A stretch of 64,000 nucleotides of DNA from Kingdonia uniflora (lineage: Eukaryota; Streptophyta; Magnoliopsida; Ranunculales; Circaeasteraceae), in NCBI GenBank assembly GCA_014058105.1, contig JACGCM010001161.1, forward strand, positions 620,001 to 684,000. The letters run 5' to 3'. Below the pieces are notes generated by a model. That model did not search any database. It was not told the DNA's origin and saw only the letters and a program-made list of their open reading frames with translations. Positions 1 through 10,700 of this stretch are shown here, piece by piece (positions within the stretch are counted from its first letter, which is position 1; each line of letters begins with the position of its first letter). The translations under genes were made by a program, and so were the position numbers.

Positions 1-295
1 TTCATACCCCCCAGAAGGTTCATCTACACACCATTTCCCACCAAAGTGTATGACTATATGTTTAATGACATCCAATGGTTGTTTTAAAGTAAAACAAACA
101 AACAAAGATATATTCACATTATGAGACAACATAGAAAATAGAAAATCCTCAAATTTGTAAATCCTAGTTTGGAAAAAATTGAAAAACCCCAAATTTCTAA
201 ACCCTAACATAAATAGAAAATAAAAATCGAGTAAACTCTAACACTAATTTGGGATGAGAAGAATGCACCTCCCTCGGAAGATAGAGGAACCTATT

Positions 296-330
<35 letters not shown>

Positions 331-1216
331 AAGAGATTTGTCTAAAGAACTAGTTTATCTGAAAAGAGAGATTTGTCTGAAGAATGAGTTTGCCTTTACT
401 AATACAGTGTAGTTCAAGCATATGCTCCGGTTTGTCTGAAGAACAGAGAAGAAAGGTTTGCCTGAAAGAGAAAGTAAACCAAAAGGGGAGAGAAATTTCC
501 TGCCTCAAATTAAGCTGTTGATCGCGTGACACGTCAGCAGATAATAGACGGATGAGATCTTAAGTAGCACGTGTAATCCACGTGCCATAGCTGAACTGCT
601 ATTTTTTTTTCTAAGTGTGGGTTGAGTTTTCTGCTTATAAGGGGTAAGCTGGTATTTTTACTTGGTTAACCGGAGTCCAGATCGGTCAATAGAATTTGAC
701 TTGGTTTTAGGCTAAAATAGGGTATGTCGTGGGATTTAAAGGAATGTGGGGGTCAATGGCAAGTTGATGTCATAATGTGGGGGGTTAAAGCTAAAAGTTT
801 AAATTGAAATTTACGATTAAATCTAAGTTACTCAATGTGGCTGCAAGAAATAGGTTAAGTCCTTCTTGATGGGGGGAGCTGTTGGGTAGGAAATTATGTC
901 GAGGGATCCTTTGGTGCAGATCATTGGGCGCAAGAATGAAATAATTGATGTAAAATAATACTTTCTTATGATCAGATCCAGAAGTAGTTGGTAAGAATAC
1001 AGTTCTGGTAACATTAGAATGTATAAGATTGTGCTATCATAGTGTTCTTTTCCATCCAAGGCATATGGTGCATATTCATAAGTGGCAACGTCTGTGGGCC
1101 ATGATAACTTGTACGGCTTAGTACAAGGAATCTCTATTTACAAACCAGGTGAAGAAATCTCAAGATGTTTGCCTTATGACTATGAAGCTTTCACCATAGA
1201 GATTCCTGGTACAAGT
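1..1216. other. Non-coding DNA with a GT/GA microsatellite
   Basis: No convincing gene is visible; the short open frames match no family I recognise. A compound microsatellite, GT repeats running directly into GA repeats, occupies about 294-332. The rest is ordinary AT-rich intergenic sequence. Confidence 0.6.
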
Positions 1217-1478
1217 TGTCGAGCTGTACCGCGGAAGCTGAACTCCTATCGATTCGATTAGGGCACAAACAAGCAAATAAGAATACACAATTAACAACCA
1301 ACAACAAGGTTTTAAGATGGTTTGGCAATTGCTTACATCCACTGCACAATAGAGAGAGAGAGAGAGAGACACCAAGGTCATAATCTTTACAACTAATTAA
1401 TTTAAGGTTTCTCTCACAAAAATTCATCCTACAAAAGATCTCTCCAAAGGTGGCTTATAAAAAACCTAACTCTCCCTT
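1217..1478 (-). repeat. 3' LTR of the truncated copia element (partial)
   Basis: It aligns in direct orientation with 5145-5415, sharing the stretch around the CGATTCGATTAGGGCACAAA core, an AG-microsatellite and a downstream block near CAAAAGATCTCTCCAAAGG. Identity is clearly below that of the LTR pair at 12-23 kb, so this is an older insertion. Similarity stops at about 1478, where a TTAGAGCATGGGCAGCAGG sequence begins. Confidence 0.8.
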
Positions 1479-1610
1479 AGAGCATGGGCAGCAGGCTCGC
1501 CATCGCTATGTTAGCGATCCAAATTCATTAAAAATCTATTTTCCAGGATAGCTATCGCTCAAATTGCACTAATTTGCAGTAGGCTCGCTCAAATTGCACT
1601 AAGAAACCAA

Positions 1611-1792
1611 GCGTCCCAAAAGACCAAATCCAAACAAACGTCCCTAAGGACCCAATCGAACTAAGCGTCCCAAAGAACCAAATCCAAACAAATGTCCTTA
1701 AGGACCCAATCGAACAAAGCATCCCAAAGGACCAAATTCAAATAAATGACCCTAAGGACCCAATCGAACCAAACGTCCCAAAGGACCAAATC
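1611..1792. repeat. 54-bp tandem repeat, about 3.4 copies
   Basis: Units begin at 1611, 1665, 1719 and 1773 (partial), an exact 54-bp period. Each carries the motif CCAAATCCAAACAAA or a near variant, followed by AAGGACCCAATCGAAC. It lies in the part of the copia element where the end of pol should be. Confidence 0.9.
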
Positions 1793-1924
1793 ATCGACTG
1801 CACCAAATCAATAGTTGTCGGCGTACCGTGGATCAAGTCGCCCGTAGTTCCCATAATCCCCGTGAGGGGCCAAATCAATCCATAGGAAAGAGACGCACCG
1901 TTCTCTTCTTTCTATCTCTATGAA

Positions 1925-2637
1925 TCTCCCTATCAAGAGTCCGTTTGTACCGTTGTCTTGGAGACTTCTTCAAACTGTACAACGATCTCTTCATCAATTG
2001 ACACATATCGTCTTCCTTTCTAGCAACTTTAAACCCACTCGGCTGAGTCGTATTGATATCTTCCTTTTAACTTCCCATGTAAGAACGATATCTTAACATC
2101 GAGTTGTTGTAATTCCAATTCAAATTCGCTAACAATGCCAATAGGATACGAACGGAGAAGTATTTCACCACTAGACTTGCCTTGAAGCATAACATCATTT
2201 TGAGATCCTTGTTTTCTTTTGTAGACCCATTTACCACCAATCGCCCTATTTCCCTTGGGTAACTTTGAAAGTTGCCAAGTTTCATTCTTACGAAGAGAAT
2301 ACATCTCTTCCTTCTTCGCTCCCTCCCAATGTTTAGCCTTGGAAGGAACACCTTCTTCAATGACCGGTAATGTATAGGTAACCATGGTCTTTGCCTTTGG
2401 AAGTACCATGTCCTTTGTAAGCCATTCCAACTTACCCATATTCCTCTTTGGTTTACTAGTTGCAATTAACTCCACAATCGGAGTCTTCTCATCTGTACTA
2501 CCAAATGTTCCACTCTCGTCTGTGTTTTCATCATCTGAAACATAAACCAATGGCTCATCACCCATTCTCACACCAGTAGATGACACCTCATTTAGTATGG
2601 AACTCTCTGGCCAATGTGAAGACACATCAATCTCCAC
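1925..2637 (-). pseudogene. Copia reverse transcriptase, 5' part only
   Basis: The longest open piece (2029-2637, 202 codons) covers the linker and RT start: KPKRNMGKLEWLTKDMV, then WEGAKKEEMYSLRKNETWQL and GKWVYKRKQG, then a QLDVKISFLHG motif like the copia RT consensus. A stop follows. Reading continues in another frame to about 1930 with MKRSLYSLKKSPRQRYKR, typical of the next RT block. The catalytic YVDD segment and RNase H are absent. It is non-functional. Confidence 0.85.
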
Positions 2638-2739
2638 CTATTGTAAAAACTCATTTGCCGTCTTCTCTGTGTGCTCAGAGATATGTGACTTAATCATAGA
2701 AGCCTCATCAAAAGTGACATCCCTGTTCAGAATGATCAT

Positions 2740-3465
2740 CTAGTCTCTCATATCCCATAACTTGTAGCCTTTCACACCTTTTATCTTACCCAAAAAAATG
2801 GTTTCCCTTGCTCGTAGATCCAACTTACCATCTTTGATATGATAGTATGCCGGACACCCAAATATATGAAGAGTATTATAATCTGTAGCAGGTTCTCCCG
2901 ACCAAGTTTTTATTGGTGTCTTACCCTCAATTGTAGCCAAATGCAACCTATTAACGAGGTAGCATACATATGTCAAAGCCTCAACCCAAAACGATTTGTC
3001 CAACCCAGAATTGGATAACATACACCGTACCTTCTCCAGCAAAGTACGGTTCATGTGCTCAGCTACCCCATTTTGTTGCGATGTCACTTTAACGGTAAAG
3101 TGTCAAACGATCTTCTCATCCTGACATACTTGCAAGAATGGATCACTAGTGTATTCCCCACCATTATCCGAACGGAGCAACTTGATCTTTCTACCAGTCT
3201 GAGTCTCAATTAATTTCTTCCACCTGATGAAAATTTCTAGGACTTCATCCTTCCTCCTCATGGTATATACCCATACACGCCTAGAAATGTCATCCACAAA
3301 AGACACAAAGTAATATTTCCCCCCAAGCGATGCATTCCTGGAGGGTCCCCAAATATCATAGTGAACATAATCAAGGGTTCCACGAGTACGGTAGATAGCA
3401 GTGCCAAACTTTACCCTTGTCTGCTTGCCTAGAACACAATATTCACAGAAGTTCAATTTGCCCAC
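2740..3465 (-). pseudogene. Copia integrase core, broken
   Basis: Two open pieces (3103-3465 and 2740-3087) are separated by a frame break. They show the integrase entry DYVHYDIWGP, the region KLLRSDNGGEYTS with the second catalytic Asp, then QQNGVAEHMNRTLLEKVRCM containing the catalytic Glu, and the copia-typical HIFGCPAYYHI. The break means no continuous integrase can be made. Confidence 0.88.
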
Positions 3466-4030
3466 CTAAGCACCTTTCAAAAGCCCTTGGTTCGCAAGAA
3501 CTCTCAAGAACTTTTCCCCCGTATGCGCCAAACACATATGCCATAGCCGAATGGTATCTCTAAAAATGGTCTCCTCACTTCCCGCGGTAGCAATTTCACC
3601 AAGTACAGCTGTACCTTTCAAGTAGTACGAGTTGTTACTTCTTCTTTGACCCTTCAACACAACCATGGCTCCCTTAAGAACCTTTTTTACACCATTCTCA
3701 GACATAACCTTGTAACCTTTTGCTTCAAGTAAATCCGTTGAGATAATGTTCTTCTTAATCGTCGGAATATACCGAACCTCCTCAATCTCTTAAACTAACC
3801 CATTGTGCAACTTTAGACGAATAATACATATTCCCATAATGCAGCAAGAATTATCATTTCTCATCAACACTACTCCACCTTCTAGCATTTTTAAACTAAA
3901 AAAACAACCCCTTTCGGGACAAATATGATAAGTAGCACCCGAATCCAAGATCCACTCTTTTGAATCACTAACATATGCACTCGATAATATAGTTACAGAA
4001 AATTCATAATCATTACCTTCATTTGTCGTG
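3466..4030 (-). pseudogene. Copia protease and GAG-pre-integrase region
   Basis: The open piece at 3790-4110 contains WILDSGATYHICP, the aspartic protease active site of copia polyproteins, with the catalytic D-S-G present. The piece at 3466-3705 shows the pre-integrase zinc-binding stretch RLWHMCLAHTGEKFL. The two pieces are in different frames, as expected of a decayed polyprotein. Confidence 0.82.
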
Positions 4031-4063
4031 TCTTGAGCAACATTTACCGAAGAGCCCGATTTC

Positions 4064-4917
4064 TCACATTTTCTCACATTTCTTCTTCTTAAGAAGCGCG
4101 AGACATTCATTTTTCCAATGACCCGTTTCTTTACAAAATGTACATTGGTCTTTTCCCAAGTTGTTGTTATTTACACCGTGATCTTTCGACTTCGATCGAA
4201 GGTTGTTACCACTCGACTTCTTTTGGTCCGAAGACCTTCCTCTAATCATCAATACCTCGGATATCGACTCCTCGGACTCACATTTTTCCTTCCTCTGGTA
4301 CTCATTGTTCACCACCGCCGTAGTTATATCCGAGTATTGCAATGAACTCTTCCTGGACGTTATCGTCGTAATGAAATGTTCATACTATTCAAAAAATGAG
4401 TTCAAGAACAAAAGTGCTTTATATTCATCGCCAACAATTTCCTCTAGATTTGCCAAGTCGGCAAATAACTTGGTGAAATCATTCAAGTGCTCTGACATAG
4501 AAATCTATTGTCTCATCGTGAAGCGATAAATCCTCATCTTCAAATAGAGTCGATTTTGGATGTTTTTCACTAAATACTTCTCCTTTAGAATCCTCTAAAG
4601 GAGTGTGAAATCATTCAAGTGCTCCGACATAGAAATTTATTGTCTCATCGTGAAGTGATAAAGCCTCCTCTTCAAATAGAGTCGATTTTGGATATTTTCA
4701 CCAAATACTTCTCCTTTAGAATCCTTTAAATTTCCTTTGCCGAGGTTTTATTCATTACAAGATATTTTATATCTTGAGCAAGACATGAGCAAATTTGACC
4801 ATAAGCCCTATTGTTCATCTTCTTCCAAATACTCTCCTCTACCTCATCCGGTTTGTCTTCCATCACCTCATCTAAGTTTTGTTGACTTAGCGCATCAATA
4901 ACCTCGCATCGCCACAT
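4064..4917 (-). pseudogene. Copia gag with CCHC zinc knuckle, broken
   Basis: The piece at 4064-4342 contains CTFCKETGHWKNEC, a CX2CX4HX4C knuckle of retrotransposon nucleocapsid, in a basic context. The piece at 4726-4917 (DEVEESIWKKMNNRAYGQI) matches copia gag N-terminal sequence. Between them, 4470-4730 holds an imperfect direct duplication of about 120-160 bases, which breaks the frame. Confidence 0.8.
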
Positions 4918-5130
4918 GCCGAAGTTATTGCTATTGTTGAATTTTTAAAATTATATCTTTGTATTGTTAAGCATCACCGTTGTATTCTGTTTAGGGGTTG
5001 AGGAACTAGGTTAATCTCCTTCTACCATGGTTCTCCCAATTTTGATACACTAACCAAAATCGAAAATCCAAATGAAATCAAGAGAAGTCGACGTTATCTC
5101 AATTTCGTGCACCACTGAGGATACAACCTC

Positions 5131-5142
5131 GCTCTGATACCA
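5131..5142 (-). other. Primer binding site (tRNA-Met type)
   Basis: On the minus strand this reads TGGTATCAGAGC, complementary to the 3' end of initiator tRNA-Met. It lies two bases inside the TG-starting LTR at 5145 and fixes the orientation of the element. Confidence 0.85.
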
Positions 5143-5144
5143 AT

Positions 5145-5422
5145 TGTTGAGCCGCGTTGCGGAAGCCAAACTCTTATCGATTCGATTAGGGCACAAACAA
5201 ACAAATAAGAATACATAATCAACAGCCAACAACCAACAACAAAGTTTTAAGGAGGTTCGGCAATTGCCTACATCCACCGCACAATAGAGAGAGAGAGTTT
5301 ATTCCAAGACCAAGGTCACAATCTTTACAACCAATTTAAGGTTTCTCTCACAAGAATTTATTTTACAAAAGATCTCTCCAAAGGTGGTTTCTAAAAAACC
5401 TAACTCTTCTTTATATACTTGG
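5145..5422 (-). repeat. 5' LTR of the truncated copia element
   Basis: It begins TGTTGAGCC next to the primer binding site and aligns with 1217-1478. A hAT MITE is inserted at 5423, so the LTR may continue beyond 5712, but I cannot match that part to the left LTR. Confidence 0.78.
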
Positions 5423-5704
5423 CAGGCCCGGCCATGAGGGTGTGCGACATGTGCGACGACACAGATCCCAAAAAAAAAGGGCCAAAATAAAAAAAATAAA
5501 AAAATTGCCTATAGCCCAAAGAAAAAAAAAATTAACCCAATCCAACCCATTATTCAAGTTACAAACTTATAATATACGAGTTACAAGTCCCAAACAACCA
5601 AACCCATTAATCTTGTCTCTCTCCAAACAATTTTTTATTTTATAGTAAAAAAGGCCCCTTTTAATTTTTGGCACAGGGCCTTCAAAAAGCCAGGGCCGGC
5701 CCTG
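5423..5704. mobile_element. hAT-type MITE with perfect 8-bp target duplication
   Basis: It begins CAGGCCCGGCC and ends with the palindrome CAGGGCCGGCCCTG (5691-5704), so the termini are inverted repeats. The flanks are ATACTTGG at 5415-5422 and again at 5705-5712, an exact 8-bp duplication as hAT transposases make. There is no coding capacity in its 282 bp. The left end shares its start and the GTGTGCGAC/ATGTGCGAC stretch with the larger element at 48877-50039, so both belong to one family. Confidence 0.93.
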
Positions 5705-5712
5705 ATACTTGG

Positions 5713-7787
5713 GAGAGCCAAATACAACCACTCGGATCTCGAGACAAACAAGAGGCTTCAAACAAACTCAAAAATGACTTTTCTCGATGTTTGTTCGAAC
5801 AGACATTTTGTCTGTTCAAACAGACTCTTTCTATTCGAATAAACACCCAAAGTGTATTCGAAGAAAATGGGTTCTGAGTAAATTCTTTGAACAAACATCG
5901 AGTCTGTTCGAACAGACTCAAAGTCTATTCAAACAGAAAACAAGGCAGCATCACACAAGTCTATTTGTGCATCTTCTTCTTCTAATACCTCATTGGCAAC
6001 CATGGAATGTTAGACATCTCGAGCTTAATTGTTTTTCCGTATAGGTGGCATTCAATATGATGGACGGAGTCCAGTTTCAGAATGCCTGCCTGCGTATGGG
6101 TGACATAATAATGGGTTATAATTCGTAGCTAGTGACGTAAACAAGAAAAAGAAAGCAGGCGAGGTTTCGAATTAAGTAGGGATAATTTATGCATAATGCA
6201 CTATGCCCATTTACCAACACCTTGTTATGTTTGTATCACATCATAGATATTGTTTAGCACTTTATCAATCTGTAACCAGGTACAGTTGATTAAGCTTTTG
6301 TTTGAGCAACTATTCTGTATCTTTATGTAATCACACAGCTTTTGTACAACTCTTTTCTGCATTTTAGCACTTCAGAAATTAACTTTCCCTTTGTTATTTA
6401 TCAGAATTAAGAGACATCTTTTCTAGTGTTTCAAAAGTGAAATTTGGATTGTTGAAGAAAATAAAAAAAAAGGTTAGCCACAAGATCGTAATCCCCGTTC
6501 TGTTAACCCAATGGGTCAAGTGAATAACTGTGAGTTTGGCAAAGTTTCTTCGGGAAAATCCAAAGGCTCCACACTTGTCTCAGACCCTTTTTACAAAGAG
6601 GATTTCCCTCGAAGAGTGAAATTTGGATTGTTGAAGAAAATAAAAAAAAAGGTTAGCCACAAGATCGTAATCCCCGTTCTGTTAACCCAATGGGTCAAGT
6701 GAATAACTGTGAGTTTGGCAAAGTTTCTTCGGGGAAATCCAAAGGCTCCACACTTGTCTCAGCCCCTTTTTGCAAAGAGGATTTCCCTCGAAGAGCACCC
6801 CGTTTCCGAGGCCGCATCTCTGCGGTATGTTGCCCGGGGACTTTCCTGAGTCTGTAGACCCAATCACTTCGTCTTGTGGCTATTGGTAGTTATTCTGCAT
6901 CTTTCACTTTATAAACTTGCATCACTTCTATTTGCACTCAATGTGGGACTAACTACACATAAGAAAAGGCATCAGGGTAACACTGTGCTCAGATCCACCC
7001 TTATTCCTATTGCCTTTTTTTTTTTTTGTAATGTTACCTTCATGGTAAATGTGACCTCACCGTCAATCACAAAGGATTACTAATTGCAACGCAACCAGGT
7101 CTACAACCATATTTTCAACTTAGTACTAACGCACCCACACTGCTCGCATCTTGCGATTCTGAATTGTAATACCAACTACGGCAAGCACATAGAAATAACA
7201 TCACGATCCAATGGCTGGTGAAACAAGTCCAATGGAATTCGACTTACTGTTAGCATTCAGTCAGCACAGTTTATTAGTACTTGTTTCAAGAGATAATCTC
7301 ACATCTAACATTAGCCCATTGGGTTATATATATTAAATCCTTGCAAACCGTGACCGTGGAAACGATTAGATTCGTTTTATTTATTTTTTTCAAAAATGTT
7401 GATCTTCGGGTTGCTAATTACAAACCTCGGGTTGCTAATTACAAACCACATGTCAACGCGGCCTTCACGTGACAATTAGCTCATATCTGATATGCATGTC
7501 AGAGTAAAACACATCCTTACTGTAAGTAAAAGCACAATCGTATACGCGCACATGCACAAGCACAAACATTAACCCATTAGGTTATAGCCTTAATGAATAC
7601 AATAAGAGAAATTGCATTACGACTCACTACTAGAAAAGAAAACCAGAATCCATACATCAGTCTTCTTTTGTGTATATACAACTCATAACATTTACAGTAT
7701 CATTTCTCGATGATAAAGTTCGGAATCTAGTATCATCTCCTACGACATCCAGAGAAAACTGTGTACCCGAATATGAATCTAGTTAGG
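5713..7787. other. Non-coding repeat-rich region
   Basis: No gene is recognised. From 5787 to 5935 there are four TTCGAA-centred motifs (GTTCGAACAGAC twice, ATTCGAATA, ATTCGAAG), resembling the motif arrays in the copia LTRs elsewhere in the window; this may be an LTR relic. A 179-bp tandem duplication lies at 6436-6793. A 19-base direct duplication around CGGGTTGCTAATTACAAAC occurs near 7408-7446. The 3' untranslated part of the TLD gene probably occupies the last few hundred bases. Confidence 0.55.
6436..6793. repeat. 179-bp tandem duplication
   Basis: Units 6436-6614 and 6615-6793 are nearly identical, differing at only a few bases (for example GGGAAAATCC versus GGGGAAATCC). Each starts AGTGAAATTTGGATTG and ends GATTTCCCTCGAAG. 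The high identity suggests a recent duplication. A GC-richer stretch follows (6794-6870), for which I could not recognise a source. Confidence 0.92.
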
Positions 7788-10700
7788 CTAGCGCTCTTCT
7801 CGTCTGACTCTGTTAGGATTGGAGACCATGTCCATCATCATCTTTTCCGGCGAATCTTCCCAATTGCCAAAAGTTTTCAAATCCACCTGTATAATTGATA
7901 TACAAAAAAAAAAGTGAATTGAAGTTTTCATGTCATCTCTAAGCGAAGTATGGATATCTAAAACTAAATTACTGACCTTGCGTCTTTGCTGAGTGAATAG
8001 TGTTTCTCTATTTTTATACGCATCCTGCTCTTCCTTCACTTTTGCCCCACCTAATCCCCATACTTCTACTTCCAGAATTGAAATTTCAACAGGTAGAAAT
8101 CCCTGTAAAATTCATATGCATATTCACAGTGAGCTGCCTCATCATTCCTATTTTATATACCAAACCACTTATTCCAAGTAGTACTGACCGTGGGATAGAA
8201 GTAATAAGACGTCAAACTTTAACATTTACAAACTATGACTAGTGTGGATAATGCATGGTACATGACTTACTCCTAATATAATTTGAGTATTATACCTGAT
8301 TAGGAACCAGAGGTCCATGTTGGTAAGTCTTGTCAAATGCATGATGACGGAGGGTAATTCGAGCAAAATCTTCATCAATAAAAATTCTCTCGTTCCCGGC
8401 AGTTCCTCCAAATGCAATACCCACAGGCTTTGGGTGTGGATCATAAGCTCTACCACTGGGATGCAAGTGACTGTACACGTAGTTCTTTTCCTTCCCTGTT
8501 ATTGGTCAGATATTTTCTTAGCAATCTTCAGAGCATAGTTAGCAATAGCAATTTCACATGAAGCAAAATATTGTACGAGAAAAGTCCGAGCTAAATTTGG
8601 ATTCGCTTCAATTTTTTTAATTTTTTTTTGAAAGAGTATAAAAACATATTTATTGATTAAAGAAAACAAAATTAAAATACTAGTTCTCCCTTAATTAAAA
8701 TTCTGGTGGGGGTCTCTGCCTAACCCCAGCTTCCTTCTTCAAACAAATTAAAATACTGTTTTGATAATCCAAACCTATTTGTTTAAGTGAATAACGTGTG
8801 AATAGAAAAGGTTCCCAAACACGGTATAGACCCTTGCATACTTAAAAGCTATTCTACCAAATACTAATTATGGAAGATCTAAACTAGGATTCAGAGTAGA
8901 AAATGTAACAATGACAGATACGGTTTACTTACCGTAAGGTGCGAACACCTGAAAAACAGGGCTTATGGCGTAAAGATATCCTGAGCTTCCATAAAAAACA
9001 TCTTTACTTTCCAACCCTTGATTGGTAAGTACACCTATGACACACCCTCCAGGGACTGTATCTCCAGAGGTCGTGGAGACCAAAATAAGTAAAGGTCCAT
9101 GGTAACCTTCAACATTTGCCCAAAATCTGTTCATACCTTTCCCGTGAATAGAAGACCTGCACACAAGCAGTAGAAAGAACAAACAAAGTTGATAATGGAC
9201 ATAGAAGAGGATGATGTATTATAAAAGGTTCATCAACGTATGGATGTATTTGACATTGTTCGAAAATATCAGGTCCTTGTTTTTTTTTAGATTAACATAT
9301 TATAATATATAGCATCCTATAAGGGGTGTCAGCTATCCTACTTTAGCCATAAATTTTGGAAAGAAAAAGAGCTAGTGGTGGAAGGGTATAATAATGAAAT
9401 GACTAACCTATATAGAAGGTTTTCTAATTCTTCATCGCTATTTCCAGGACCGCATCCCACTAAGAGATCTTCACTTACAGTGCCTCTAAGGGTAAGAGAG
9501 GTCGCCCAAGCCCTTCCACGAGTGAGTAAACATGTACTACCCAACTCGCTTGAGGAAATGTTACCAAGTGATAAACTAGAAGGCTCCGAATTATCCTTCT
9601 CAATCAAGAAGAAAAATAGGCAAGATTAGATATTATAGTCAGCCCAAAAGGAAGGAAGAAAGATAATACCTCTGAACTAGCAAATCTTCGTAGTCTAGCA
9701 TTAACATACTGGGCAAAACAATATCCAAGGCTTGGAACTGTTGTCAAAGCCCACATATGACATTTTTGTGCAGGGAGTTGAACTTTCGATCCCGAAATGC
9801 TCCAATCCCATACATTCAAAGCATTGTCATCATCAGTGCATGCTGTGATAGCTGATAAAACTAAAGGTTTCACATCGGGAAGATCTATTTTTTCATGCCC
9901 CTCCCAAGTGCTCAAATTTTGTGACATGATCCAGCACAGGCACAAAAGCAAGAGCACATCAGTAGACATAAACGACCCACTAATCTTACAATCCAAATCA
10001 TCGGACTCAAACTCAAGCTTTGAAGTTATACCGGCCTTTGTACTTGTAGCAGCATATAACCTACACAAAGTATTAAGTGATAATGATGTTGATGCCCTTC
10101 CACAACACTTAATGTAGCCTCTCAAAAACTCAACCCAGTTAAACCCTCCTTCGTCCGCCGTGAAAAATATGTTAACTATGGCCGACCCAAGATTAGCTAA
10201 TAACTTTGGAAAACATTCAGGCACTGATGAAGATTCTTCAGCTATTGAGTTTGTGAAATTTAGAGAAAAGCATTCCTGAAATAAGTAACAAAATCAAGGA
10301 TTCATCAGACGAAGTAGCGATGTTTGTTTCCAAACATTTGGCTGCAGGGGCGGATTTAGGGGGGGCTAGGGGGTTCCCGGCACCCCCACTTTTTTTTCAA
10401 ATTTCCTTTTTAGAAAAAAATAAAAAATAAAAATAATATATATATATATAGTAATAGCCACTCCCAACTATGTTTCGAAATACCCCTTAAAATTTTATCC
10501 ATTTTATCCATGAATGTGGGGGATTGGTAATCTCCGTATAAGGTAATCTCCATTTTATCCATGAATCTCCATATAAGGTAATCTCTGTATAAGATAATGT
10601 GGGGGATTGGATAAAACCCTTAAAATTTTCAAAATGTAACATAAGGTAATCTCCGTTACATTTTATCCATGAATTTCGAAATACCCCTTAAAAAAAAAAT

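Larger units (their letters stand above)
1217..5717 (-). mobile_element. Truncated, decayed Ty1/copia LTR retrotransposon
   Basis: Read on the minus strand, the order is 5' LTR (from 5145 upward), tRNA-Met primer site (5131-5142), gag with a CCHC knuckle, protease, GAG-pre-integrase, integrase and the beginning of reverse transcriptase, then the 3' LTR (1217-1478). Protease before integrase before RT is the copia order. Frames are broken by stops and shifts. The RT ends near 1925, and the rest of RT and all of RNase H are missing, replaced by a 54-bp tandem repeat and unrelated sequence. The element is dead. Its outer boundary beyond the hAT insertion at 5423-5704 is uncertain. Confidence 0.85.

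Noticed and set aside
1611..1792. CRISPR-like spacing of the 54-bp units
   Set aside because: Units are contiguous tandem copies without unique spacers, in a plant retrotransposon; an ordinary minisatellite.
6794..6870. Possible organelle-derived DNA because of GC-richer composition after the 179-bp repeat
   Set aside because: I could not match it to any plastid or mitochondrial gene; composition alone is not evidence.
9797..10117. 106-codon plus-strand frame
   Set aside because: Antisense of TLD exon 2, which is supported by splice sites and homology.
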